A DNA stretch of 64,000 bases, from NCBI GenBank assembly GCA_016793325.1, contig JAEUKI010000094.1, positions 239,736 to 303,735 on the forward strand, given 5' to 3'. The DNA is from Myxococcales bacterium (GTDB lineage Bacteria > Myxococcota_A > Polyangia > Polyangiales > Ga0077539). Position numbers and translations under genes: made by a program. The stretch's first letter is position 1; every line of letters starts with the position of its first letter. The notes under the pieces are model-generated. The model was not told where the DNA came from. It saw only the letters and a program-made list of their open reading frames with translations, and did no database searches. Positions 17,289 to 25,733 of the stretch are shown piece by piece.

Positions 17289-17963
17289 TCACGCCCCTCG
17301 CGCGCCGCCGTGCCGTACGTCGCGGCCCTCGATCATGAACACCACTTGCTCCGCGAGGTTCGTCGCGTGGTCCGCCACGCGCTCGAGGTAGCGCGCCACG
17401 CTCACCACCGCCTGCGCGCTCGCGATCGACTCGGGGTGCTCTGCCATCCACGCGAACAGCGCGCGCAGCGTCTGCCCGTAGAGCGCGTCCACTTCGTCGT
17501 CTTTGGCTAGCACCCTCCGCGCGCTCGCCGCGTCACCATCGACGAACGCGTCGAGCGACGCGCGGAGCATCGCCTGCGCGATCGCGCCCATGCGCTCGAT
17601 CTCGCCAACCTGGGGGCGCTTGTCGTCCGACGCGGTGTCCCTCGCGCGCTCGGCGATGTTCACGGCTTCGTCGCCGATGCGCTCGAGGTCGGTCACGAAT
17701 TTCAACGTCGCCGCGAGAAATCGCAGGTCCTCTGCGACCGGTTGCCGCACCGCGATCATCCCGATCGTCAGCTCGTCGATCTCCATCTCGTCTCGATCGA
17801 TGCGCCGATCGAGCTCGAACACGCGCTCGGCCATCGCTCGATCGCGCCGCGCGAACGCCGTCACCGACTCGTTGACCGCGCGCTCGCAGCGCGCCCCCAT
17901 CGCGAGCAGGTGCCCGCGAAGCTCGCGCAACTCGAGCTCGAAATCGCTCCGCGGCCCGCTCAT
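17289..17963 (-). CDS. phoU: PhoU-type phosphate regulator
   Basis: 224 residues of almost all-helical sequence with the two PhoU repeats. Each carries an acidic metal-cluster motif: DLERIGDEAVNIAERA in the first and YLERVADHATNLAEQV in the second. PhoU connects the Pst transporter to the PhoR-type histidine kinase and represses the Pho regulon when phosphate is plentiful; it acts as a peripheral protein at the inner membrane. The start ATG 17963 overlaps the stop of pstB by four bases (ATGA), so translation is coupled. No other Pst or Pho gene is next to the pair. Confidence 0.93.
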   Translation of the reverse strand: MSGPRSDFELELRELRGHLLAMGARCERAVNESVTAFARRDRAMAERVFELDRRIDRDEMEIDELTIGMIAVRQPVAEDLRFLAATLKFVTDLERIGDEAVNIAERARDTASDDKRPQVGEIERMGAIAQAMLRASLDAFVDGDAASARRVLAKDDEVDALYGQTLRALFAWMAEHPESIASAQAVVSVARYLERVADHATNLAEQVVFMIEGRDVRHGGARGA

Positions 17964-18739
17964 CGATACCTCCCCGAGAGAAAATCCTGCGTCCGCTTGT
18001 CCTTCGGCCGCGTGAACATCGCCCGCGTCTCGCCCGCTTCGACGAGCGCTCCTCCGTCGATGAACGCGAGCGACTGCGACACGCGCGCCGCCTGCGCCAT
18101 CGCGTGCGTCACGACGACGATCGCCAGCGTCTTGCGAAGCTCGGACAGAAGATCCTCGACCCGCGCCGTCGCCGCAGGGTCGAGCGCGCTCGTCGGCTCG
18201 TCGAGCAAGAGCACCTCGGGCTCGACCGCCAGAGCCCTCGCGATGCAGAGCCTTTGCTGTTGCCCGAGCGAGAGCTCGCTCGCGTCCGCGTCGAGCCTGT
18301 CCTTCACTTCGTCCCACAGCGCCGCGCGCCGGAGCGCCGTCTCGACCGCGCGCGTGACCGACCGCGGCTCTCGTCGGCCCGCGGCGCGGGGCCCGTACGC
18401 GACGTTGTCGAAGACGCTCATCACGAAGACCGCCGGCCGCTGAAACACAAGGCCCACGCGGCGTCGGAGGGACACGACGTCCGTTCCGTCGCGGTACACA
18501 TCGACCCCGTCGAGGAGCACGCGGCCCGTGACGCGCGCGCCTTCGATCCCGTCGTTCATGCGGTTGAGGACGCGCAGGAGCGTGCTCTTTCCGCAGCCCG
18601 AAGGCCCCACGAGCGCCGTCACCGACTGCGCTGCGATCGTCAGCCCCACCTCGCACAGCGCAGGGCGCCCGCGATACGCGCAGGACACCCCCTCGAGGGT
18701 GATCTTGGGCGGTGTTGTCTCGTCGTTCGTGTCGCTCAA
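17960..18739 (-). CDS. pstB: Phosphate ABC transporter ATP-binding protein
   Basis: About 259 residues from TTG 18739. Walker A GPSGCGKST is the PstB form. The Q-loop is FQRPAVF, Walker B is VLLLDEPTSALDP and the H-loop is VVVTHAMAQ. The signature reads LSLGQQQRLCIARA, with Leu in place of the usual first Gly of LSGGQ. The start is uncertain: TTG 18739 gives the normal N-terminus (SDTNDETTPPKITLEGV), GTG 18793 is an alternative, and an ATG at 18883 would run into the divergent SDR gene. pstS, pstC and pstA are absent, so the permease must be encoded elsewhere. Confidence 0.88.
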   Translation of the reverse strand: MSDTNDETTPPKITLEGVSCAYRGRPALCEVGLTIAAQSVTALVGPSGCGKSTLLRVLNRMNDGIEGARVTGRVLLDGVDVYRDGTDVVSLRRRVGLVFQRPAVFVMSVFDNVAYGPRAAGRREPRSVTRAVETALRRAALWDEVKDRLDADASELSLGQQQRLCIARALAVEPEVLLLDEPTSALDPAATARVEDLLSELRKTLAIVVVTHAMAQAARVSQSLAFIDGGALVEAGETRAMFTRPKDKRTQDFLSGRYR

Positions 18740-18867
18740 TGCGCGTCGCGCGAGTGTGCGACGACCTTGGCCCGCGCGAAAACAACTCGCCACGCTCGGC
18801 GCGTGACGGTCTTGTGACAGCGCCGCGCGCGCTGGCGCCCAACCGTTGTACCGTCGCGCGCAATCGA

Positions 18868-19683
18868 ATGAGCGACCAGCCATCGGAATCCGTGTTGAAG
18901 ACCCCCTTTCGCCCTGGCCTGTTCGACGGACGCGTCGCGCTCGTCACCGGCGGCGGCACTGGAATCGGCCGCGCCATCGCCGAAGAGCTCGGCGGACTCG
19001 GCGCGAAGATCGCCATCTGCGGCCGGCGACAAGAGCCGCTCGACGAGTGCGCAGCGGCGCTCCGCGCGAAGGGAATCGCCGTGTTCGCGGCCACGTGCGA
19101 CATCCGCGACGCCGACGCCGTCTCGAACTACGTGGCCGCCGTGCTCGCGCACTTCGGTCGCATCGACGTGCTCGTGAACAACGCGGGCGGACAGTTTCCT
19201 TCACCCGCCGCGGTCATGAAGCCAAAGGGCTTCGACGCCGTCGTGCGCAACAACCTCGTCGGCACGTTCAACGTGACCCACGCCGTCGCGAACCAGTGGA
19301 TGATCCCGCAGAAATCAGGGCGAATCGTCAACATCATCGCCAACGTGCTGCGGGGATTTCCGGGGATGGCCCACACGGGCGCGGCGCGCGCGGGCGTCGA
19401 AAACCTCACCAAATCGCTCGCCGTCGAGTGGGCGCCCTTCAACATTCAGGTCACCGCCGTCGCGCCGGGGACGATCCTCTCGACCGGCACCGATCGCTAC
19501 CCGCCCGAGCTCGTCGTGAAGGCAAAACAACAGACGCCCGCGCGACGCCTCGGAGTTCCCGAAGAGGTCTCGCACACCGTCGCGTTTCTCGCCTCGGACG
19601 CCGCGGACTACATCACAGGAACGACGCTCTACATCGACGGCGGCGCCTCGCTCTGGGGCGACATTTGGGACGTGGTGAGCTGA
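18868..19683 (+). CDS. SDR-family oxidoreductase, enoyl/dienoyl-CoA reductase-like subgroup
   Basis: 271 residues. Rossmann nucleotide motif VTGGGTGIGRAIA near residue 25, NNAGG after beta-4, and the C-terminal IDGGASLWG loop. The region that normally holds Tyr-xxx-Lys reads HTGAARAGVENLTKSLA. That pattern is found in peroxisomal trans-2-enoyl-CoA reductase (PECR) and citronellol-dehydrogenase-like proteins, so acyl-CoA or terpenoid substrates are plausible. The classical Tyr and Lys are not visible at the expected spacing. Start ATG 18868; the frame extends upstream without homology. Divergent from pstB. Confidence 0.85.
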   Translation: MSDQPSESVLKTPFRPGLFDGRVALVTGGGTGIGRAIAEELGGLGAKIAICGRRQEPLDECAAALRAKGIAVFAATCDIRDADAVSNYVAAVLAHFGRIDVLVNNAGGQFPSPAAVMKPKGFDAVVRNNLVGTFNVTHAVANQWMIPQKSGRIVNIIANVLRGFPGMAHTGAARAGVENLTKSLAVEWAPFNIQVTAVAPGTILSTGTDRYPPELVVKAKQQTPARRLGVPEEVSHTVAFLASDAADYITGTTLYIDGGASLWGDIWDVVS

Positions 19684-19788
19684 CCCGTCGCGACCGCGAG
19701 AACTTTTGGCGCGCTCGGGCGTCTTTGCTCCACTCGGCAGCGCGCGCTGCCGTCTCGCGCTACGCCTGAAGAGCCGCCGGAGCCCAGC

Positions 19789-20577
19789 ATGCACAAACGC
19801 ACCGTCCGCTTCGCCTCGATGATCGCGTCTCTCGCGGTCGCATGCGTCCCCGAAGCCCGCGCGCAGCAACGAGCGCGCGCCGCGCCGCGCACACTCCCCT
19901 CCATCGTCGCACGCACGCTCGACGCGATCGCGCCGAGCACCCCCGTCGCGTCCGATGAGCCGCCCTCGCCGACCGCAGCGCGCACGATGCGCGAGCTCGA
20001 CGCGATCGAGAGCAACATGCGGATCGTGAGCTACCGGCACGACACTCGGGTCAACGTGCGCGAGGGCCGCTACGAGTTCGATTGCTCCGGGCTCATCGCG
20101 TGGGTCCTCGCGCGCTCGGCGCCCGCCGCGCATCGAGTCACCGTCGAGCAAGCGAGCGGAGGACGACCGCTCGCGGCGGACTACGCGCGCAGCTTCTTGC
20201 GAGTCGCGCCGACGCAACAACGAGGTCCGTGGACGCGCGTGAGCCGCGTCGAGGACGCGCGCGCGGGTGACATTCTCGCGTGGATTCGCCCGCGGATCGT
20301 TCGTTCGAACAACACAGGCCACGTCGTGTTCGTCACCGGAGCCCCGCGGCGCTCGGCGCGCTACGCCAACGCGTGGCTCGTTCCGATCGCGGACTCGTCG
20401 CGGTATCGCCACCAAAACGACAGCCGCGAAGGCACCACGCGCACCGGCTTCGGCCGCGGGACGATCCTCATCGCCGAAGACCCCGCCACTGGCTCACCGC
20501 GCGCGTTTGGTTGGTTCGGCGATCTCAGCCCCTTTGTGCTCGACACACAAATCGCGATCGCGCGCCCCGAGCGCTGA
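19789..20577 (+). CDS. Secreted NlpC/P60-like cysteine peptidase
   Basis: 262 residues with a signal peptide ending EARAQQ. The catalytic-type motif FDCSGLIAWVL is near residue 98, and a His follows in NTGHVVFVTG near residue 185, the Cys-His order of NlpC/P60 hydrolases. A third polar residue (Asn or Asp after the His) is not obvious. The preceding helix RTMRELDAIESNMRIVSY fits the N-terminal helix of this fold. Members cut peptide cross-links in peptidoglycan in the periplasm, or related amide bonds. No cell-wall gene is adjacent. The match is by motif only. Confidence 0.7.
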   Translation: MHKRTVRFASMIASLAVACVPEARAQQRARAAPRTLPSIVARTLDAIAPSTPVASDEPPSPTAARTMRELDAIESNMRIVSYRHDTRVNVREGRYEFDCSGLIAWVLARSAPAAHRVTVEQASGGRPLAADYARSFLRVAPTQQRGPWTRVSRVEDARAGDILAWIRPRIVRSNNTGHVVFVTGAPRRSARYANAWLVPIADSSRYRHQNDSREGTTRTGFGRGTILIAEDPATGSPRAFGWFGDLSPFVLDTQIAIARPER

Positions 20578-20725
20578 ACAACAACCGACGAGCGCTCCGG
20601 CGACCATCGGCGACCATCGGCGACGCGCGCGATCCGCCCGTTGCGATCGGGTAGGATTCCCTTCCGAGGCGGGTAATTGTCGAGTAGATTCCTGAATCGG
20701 ACCGCTCTGACCGTCGCAGAGCGCA

Positions 20726-22279
20726 GTGAGGACACCGCCACCCGTGACCGACCGCCCACAAAGCCTGCAGCTCGGCGGACTCGTCGGAGGAAAGTACCGG
20801 CTGCTGAAGAAGATCGGCGAAGGCGGACACGGGCGTGTATATCGCGCGATCAACACCCTCCTCGGGCGCGAGGTCGCGATCAAAGTCCTCAAGCCCGAGC
20901 TCGTGGGCGACGAGATCGCGAAGAAGCGGTTCTTTCGCGAGGCGAAGACCGCGAACCTCGTCCGCCACCCGAACGTCGTCGACGTGCTCGACGTCGGTGA
21001 CAGCGAACAGGGCCCGTGGATGGTGCAAGAGCTGCTCGTGGGCGAGGCGCTCTCTGCAGTGCTCGCGCGCGAAGGGACGCTCAGCATCCACCGCACGATC
21101 GACCTGCTCTTGCCCGTGCTCTCGGCGCTCGCGGTCGCGCACTCCAAGGGCATCGCGCACCGAGATTTCAAACCCGAAAACGTGTTCCTCGTGCGCGGTG
21201 AAGACGGCGCGGTGACGCCCAAGATCCTCGATTTCGGCCTCTCGAAATCGTCGATCCGCTTCGGCACGCCCCGCGAGAGCGATCGCATCACGGGCACCGG
21301 CGTCGTCGTCGGGACGCCTGCGTATCTCTCGCCCGAGCGCGTTCGGATGGAGAGCGACGGCGACGTGCGCGGCGACGTCTGGGCGATCGGCGTCGTGCTG
21401 TACGAATGCACGACGGGGTTTCTGCCCTTTCCCGCGCGGACCGTGCGCGAGATGTTCATTCAGATCTCCAACGGACGCGCGACCCCGATCGAAGACGTGT
21501 TTCCTGAGGTCGACGCGAACTTCGCGAAGATCGTGATGCGCTGCCTGCGGAGAGAGCCCGATCAACGCTATCCGTCCGCCGCGGAGATCGAAGAAGACAT
21601 CCGTCGCTACCTCGACGGCCAGTCGCCCGAAGCGACGCAGCGCCACGCAGCGCTGCGATTGTCGCAAGAGCCGTCGGACAACGGCGACGTTCCGCCCGCG
21701 ACCGCAGGCGCCGAGAAGCTCCTCGTCGAGACCGCAGCGAGCGTGCCCCCGCCCGTGGATCCCGCGGACGAGCGCGCCCCATCGACGTCCCCAGCCGCGG
21801 CTTCGACGGACGCGACAGCGGTCGACGCCGTATCGACCGCGCGCGTGACAACGGGGACCCACGCGAGCGAAGCGTCACGCTCGGCGTCCGCAGACGCAGA
21901 ACAAGACGACGAGCCCTCTTCTACGACGCGGCTGCTCATGGTGCTGCTCGCGTTGGTCGTCGTCGCGTTCGTCGTCGCGCTCTGGCGATCGAGCAGCCGA
22001 ACGCCCACGCTCGCGCCGCAGCCGACGCGCGACAGGGCCAACACCCTCGCGATCGAGCAGCCCGACGTGCAAATCGCCGCGCCCGAAGCCGCAGCGAACG
22101 CAGCGGTCCCTACGAGCGACGACGCGAGCGCCGCGAACACCGACGACGTGCTCGAGCCGGTGACCGCGGCCGTTCGTCGACCGAGCTCCAACCCGTCGGG
22201 CAACACCGCGCCGCGCCAGCCGCGCGACGCAGGCGCGACCAACGCGACGAGCAGCGTTCAACTGCGCGACAACCGCTGA
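20726..22279 (+). CDS. Membrane-anchored Ser/Thr protein kinase
   Basis: 517 residues from GTG 20726; GTG 20744 (in frame, with GAGGA ahead of it) is equally possible and removes six residues. The kinase domain spans about 25-290, with glycine loop GEGGHGRVY, Lys in VAIKVLK, HRDFKPEN (Phe for the usual Leu), DFGLS, and SPERV in place of APE. A low-complexity Ala/Ser/Thr stretch leads to one hydrophobic helix at about 402-420, and the last 90 residues are an outside Ala/Asp/Thr-rich tail without a fold. All catalytic residues are present. The stop lies 16 bases from the stop of the convergent Hsp70-like gene. Confidence 0.93.
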   Translation: MRTPPPVTDRPQSLQLGGLVGGKYRLLKKIGEGGHGRVYRAINTLLGREVAIKVLKPELVGDEIAKKRFFREAKTANLVRHPNVVDVLDVGDSEQGPWMVQELLVGEALSAVLAREGTLSIHRTIDLLLPVLSALAVAHSKGIAHRDFKPENVFLVRGEDGAVTPKILDFGLSKSSIRFGTPRESDRITGTGVVVGTPAYLSPERVRMESDGDVRGDVWAIGVVLYECTTGFLPFPARTVREMFIQISNGRATPIEDVFPEVDANFAKIVMRCLRREPDQRYPSAAEIEEDIRRYLDGQSPEATQRHAALRLSQEPSDNGDVPPATAGAEKLLVETAASVPPPVDPADERAPSTSPAAASTDATAVDAVSTARVTTGTHASEASRSASADAEQDDEPSSTTRLLMVLLALVVVAFVVALWRSSSRTPTLAPQPTRDRANTLAIEQPDVQIAAPEAAANAAVPTSDDASAANTDDVLEPVTAAVRRPSSNPSGNTAPRQPRDAGATNATSSVQLRDNR

Positions 22280-22295
22280 GCGACGCGCGGGTCGA

Positions 22296-25100
22296 TTACG
22301 AGAGGTACGGCGCGAGGTTCACTTCGGCGCGCACGTGGTTCTGTCCGTCCGCGAGCGCGAGGTGCAGCGCGATCTTCGAGGGCGTCACGACGCACACGTA
22401 CAAGCGACCCGTCGAGCCCGCAGGGAGCCCCGTCGGAATCGTGAGCAAGCGCGGGTCGCTCGAAGACATCTTGCCCGCGGCGTACTCCTTGGCGACGCGC
22501 AGAGGCTTCTGCGCGTCCCAGGTTCCGAAGTCGATGTAGTGCGCGCCCCACTCGTCGGGGTTGGACGGAAGCGTCCCCATCGGGAGCAGCGCGACGAACT
22601 TCGGCGGAAACCCGCGCATATCGCCGACGAAATAGCTGAAGCCCTGCTGCGCGCGCACGAGGTGGACCTCGCGGTTGGCGATCTTCAACGCGCCCAGCGC
22701 GACCGCGGTCTTCGGCGTCACGCCGATGACCTCGACGCCTCGCTCCATCCTCGGGGGAACCTCGTAGAGGATTACGCCCTCGGGCGTCCAGTCGTCCGCG
22801 GGCCGCCAGACCTTCAACTCTGGGTAGCCGAGCACGCGACCGAGCGCCTTGGCCACGTACTCGCCGCGCGACGAGTTGCCCGCCAGGAGAATCTGCACGC
22901 CCTGCGCGCGCCAATCGCCCTCACCGCCCCACGCGATGTTCTGCAGCATCGAGAGCAAGAGCCGCGCGCCCTCTTCGAGCCGCGACTCGAGGTGCGAGAC
23001 GAGCGCGTCGCGCACCGGCCCGTTGTCCTTCGCGAACGACACGAGGTCCACCTCGGCGCCGTCGATGCGAACGGCCTTCACCTTCTCGCGCTTGGGGATC
23101 GTGTTCGCGCGCTTGAACTTCAGCTGCTCGAGCTCGAGCTCGCGCACGAAGCGAATCTGGTTCTGCCGTCCCGCGAGCGAGCGCTTGTACAAGTGCGCCC
23201 CTCGCGCGAGCTTGTTCTCGGGCACCGTCGCGGGGCGCTGCATCGGAACATCATGGGCCTCGACCTCCGCGAACACCGACTGGTGCGAGTGCGCGAGCCA
23301 AGCAAATTCGCTGGTGAGATAGTCGCCTCCCACGTGATCGTCCCCTGCGACCTGCAGCACTTCGATCACGGCGCTCGCGCCCGACTGCGCTTGCTCCTGC
23401 TCGGTCGCGGGACGGTATCGACCGCACGCGATGTCGAGCGTCCCGCCGCCGAAGTCGAACACCGCGAAGCGCAGCTCGCCGTGCTGCGCGAGCACGGGCT
23501 CGAGCGCCGGGTGATTCGCGAGCTCTGGGCACACCTCGGCCGCGTACGCCTCGGGCTCGCTCGAGGACATCTGCACCGTCACATCGCTCGCGGAGATTCC
23601 CTCGGGGATGCTCGCGAGGATCCCCGCGCGAATCTCTTGCTCGAGCAGCGCCTTCGCGCGCTCGTCGAACTCCGCCGGCCACGTGAGCCAGTACCGAAGA
23701 AACACCTCTTGCCCTGGGCGATTGATCGCGCGGCCGAGGATGTACGCGTAGGCGCGGACGAGCGCTCGCACCCGCGCCTCATCGAGGAGAAAATCCGCGT
23801 GCTTCGTGCGGTCGCGCAAGAGCGGCGATTGATCGAGCTGCATCACGCGCTCGGGCAAGCTCTTGATCTCGCCAACGACGGCGTTGGGCGCGGTGCGAAG
23901 CGCCTCTCGCGCGAGGTGCGACGCTTGAACGAGCCCCACGACGTCCGGGCACCTTCGCGCGCCCTCGGCGGCGCTCTCGCTCACCGAGCCGAGCACGCGA
24001 AAGAGCGCCTCGTGGTCTTCGATGAGCAAATACGTGGGATTTTCCGCGGGATTTCCATCGCCCTTCGGAGCCCCCAAGCGCATGAGCGAGCGGTATCCCT
24101 TGCTCGTAAACGCCGCCACCGTGGCGCTCGTCCCGAAGTCCACGCCGACCGCGCTCAAGCGCTTGAACGTCGGCAACATCATCGACGGATCGCGGAGGCG
24201 CAGCGAGAAGTCCTTGCGCCACACGAGTCGAAACCGATGCCCCGCGCACTCGAGCCCGTGCTCGACCGCGAGTCGAACGACCGTGTCCGTCCCCGCAGCG
24301 GACACGCGACCGCGGTGATCAGGGTGACTCGTGTCGAAGACCATCCCGAGCTCTGTCGTCGTCCCCTCGCCTTTGCGCAGCGAGGGATCTTCGAAGAGCG
24401 CGTCGCGGCTGTCTCCCTGCACGCGTTGATCGTGCGAGGCGCTCATCGGAAGCGCCGCGAGCTTCCACACGAGCGGGCCGTCGCCGCCACTCGTGCGGGT
24501 CCACTCGGCACGCGCGCGCAGATGAAACTTGCCAGTCCCGATCCAGAAGCCCTCTTCGGGGTTGGACAGATCGACGCCCTTGCGCGCGACCGCGTCGTAC
24601 AGGAGCGAGTCCGTCACGTCGTGAATGTCGAACGCCCGCAGCCCCGGCGCGGCCCCTGGGACCGCGATGATCTTCGCCCGCGTCAACGCGAGCGTGCGGC
24701 CCGACGAGAGCGCGATCGCCACTTTGTGCAGCGCCTCGCCCTGCAACGGCGGGATCTGCTCTGCGTCCACGGACAGCTCGAGGTCGAAATCGCCGGTCGG
24801 CGTGACGACGCCTTGCGCGATCGTTCCGACGCGCTTTCCCGCGAGCTCGAGCTGCGCAGAGAAGGGCCCGCTGCACGCGCCGCGCGCGCGAAGGACGAGC
24901 TTCGAGCGCCCTGCGTGCGCGGCAAACGCGACGAGCACCGGCTCGTGCGAAGCCGTCACGCGGCCCTCGGGCAAGATCTGGTACCGCGTCCCGTCGAGGT
25001 CCGCGGCCTCGACCGAGAGCGTCATCGCGTCGATGCGAACAGGAGATGGAGATAGGGGTGACAGAGTCGGCGCAGCGGCAGGCGCGGCAGCGTTGCTCAT
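22296..25100 (-). CDS. Hsp70/DnaK-like ATPase with large N-terminal extension
   Basis: 934 residues. The actin-type ATPase core starts near residue 315. Phosphate-1 loop VGVDFGTSATVAAF, phosphate-2 loop FAVFDFGGGTLDIACG (about 548) and adenosine motif ILLAGNSSRGEYV (about 738) are all present, so ATP binding is expected. The first 310 residues are a separate region with beta-rich repeats (VRIDAMTLSVEAADLDGTR; GKFHLRARAEW) before the ATPase. The C-terminal 130 residues do not resemble the DnaK substrate domain. No DnaJ or GrpE is adjacent, and two kinases lie on either side. Cytoplasmic, with no signal. Family members are often called DnaK-like or chaperone-like without known clients. Confidence 0.82.
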   Translation of the reverse strand: MSNAAAPAAAPTLSPLSPSPVRIDAMTLSVEAADLDGTRYQILPEGRVTASHEPVLVAFAAHAGRSKLVLRARGACSGPFSAQLELAGKRVGTIAQGVVTPTGDFDLELSVDAEQIPPLQGEALHKVAIALSSGRTLALTRAKIIAVPGAAPGLRAFDIHDVTDSLLYDAVARKGVDLSNPEEGFWIGTGKFHLRARAEWTRTSGGDGPLVWKLAALPMSASHDQRVQGDSRDALFEDPSLRKGEGTTTELGMVFDTSHPDHRGRVSAAGTDTVVRLAVEHGLECAGHRFRLVWRKDFSLRLRDPSMMLPTFKRLSAVGVDFGTSATVAAFTSKGYRSLMRLGAPKGDGNPAENPTYLLIEDHEALFRVLGSVSESAAEGARRCPDVVGLVQASHLAREALRTAPNAVVGEIKSLPERVMQLDQSPLLRDRTKHADFLLDEARVRALVRAYAYILGRAINRPGQEVFLRYWLTWPAEFDERAKALLEQEIRAGILASIPEGISASDVTVQMSSSEPEAYAAEVCPELANHPALEPVLAQHGELRFAVFDFGGGTLDIACGRYRPATEQEQAQSGASAVIEVLQVAGDDHVGGDYLTSEFAWLAHSHQSVFAEVEAHDVPMQRPATVPENKLARGAHLYKRSLAGRQNQIRFVRELELEQLKFKRANTIPKREKVKAVRIDGAEVDLVSFAKDNGPVRDALVSHLESRLEEGARLLLSMLQNIAWGGEGDWRAQGVQILLAGNSSRGEYVAKALGRVLGYPELKVWRPADDWTPEGVILYEVPPRMERGVEVIGVTPKTAVALGALKIANREVHLVRAQQGFSYFVGDMRGFPPKFVALLPMGTLPSNPDEWGAHYIDFGTWDAQKPLRVAKEYAAGKMSSSDPRLLTIPTGLPAGSTGRLYVCVVTPSKIALHLALADGQNHVRAEVNLAPYLS

Positions 25101-25182
25101 GGCGCGTTGTGCATATCACGCCAGCCCCGCTCGTTGCGCGGCCAACCGCGCTCGATCCCCCCTCGCTCGCAGGCCCCGCGCG

Positions 25183-25566
25183 TCAGCGCCCGACCAGGGC
25201 CCTCGCGACGAACAACCCCAGCAATACAGCGGCGAAACACGCCACGGTCGTGATGGCGAAGTTCAGCACCGCCGCGCGGCGCGCGCCCTCTTGCGCGAGG
25301 CGCACGGTCTCGAAGCTGAAGCTCGAGTACGTCGTGAGGCCGCCCATGAACCCCGTCGTCAACGCGAGGCGCAACGTGGGTGAGAACGACGCGCGCGTCG
25401 CGGCCACGTGCATGACGACGGCGATCGCGAAGCAGCCCGTGACGTTCACGATCATCGTGGCGTACGGAAACGACGTTCCCCAGCGCTGCGTGGCCCAGAG
25501 GTTCACGAGGTAGCGCGTGGCTGTCCCGAGCGCGCCCGCGAGGCTGATCCAGAGCAAGCGCTCCAT
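25183..25566 (-). CDS. crcB: CrcB/Fluc fluoride channel
   Basis: 127 residues, four membrane helices. The family signature GGLTTYSSFSFE lies near residue 70 and NVTGCF near residue 40, matching the pore-lining and sodium-site segments of Fluc channels, which export fluoride as a dual-topology dimer in the inner membrane. Start ATG 25566 begins MERLLWISLAGALG. A longer frame adds 25 polar residues without homology. I looked for a fluoride riboswitch in the leader (25567-25640) and did not see its conserved core. The single copy implies a homodimer. Confidence 0.93.
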   Translation of the reverse strand: MERLLWISLAGALGTATRYLVNLWATQRWGTSFPYATMIVNVTGCFAIAVVMHVAATRASFSPTLRLALTTGFMGGLTTYSSFSFETVRLAQEGARRAAVLNFAITTVACFAAVLLGLFVARALVGR

Positions 25567-25733
25567 GGGACGAGACCGTAGCCCAGAGGCCCGCTGCGAG
25601 TCGAAATCGTCGCTGAATTTACAGCCGTCCAGCGCACCCACCGACCCTCACTGCCGTTCGACGCGGAAATCGTGCGGACTTTTCGACCAACAGCCCTGTT
25701 GGTCTCACGATTGCCGTATTCTATGCGGAATTA

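Noticed and set aside
18740..18867. Pho box ahead of pstB
   Set aside because: No pair of CTGTCAT-like direct repeats is seen in the 128-bp divergent gap.
25567..25640. Fluoride riboswitch ahead of crcB
   Set aside because: The conserved riboswitch core and pseudoknot bases are not visible in the leader.
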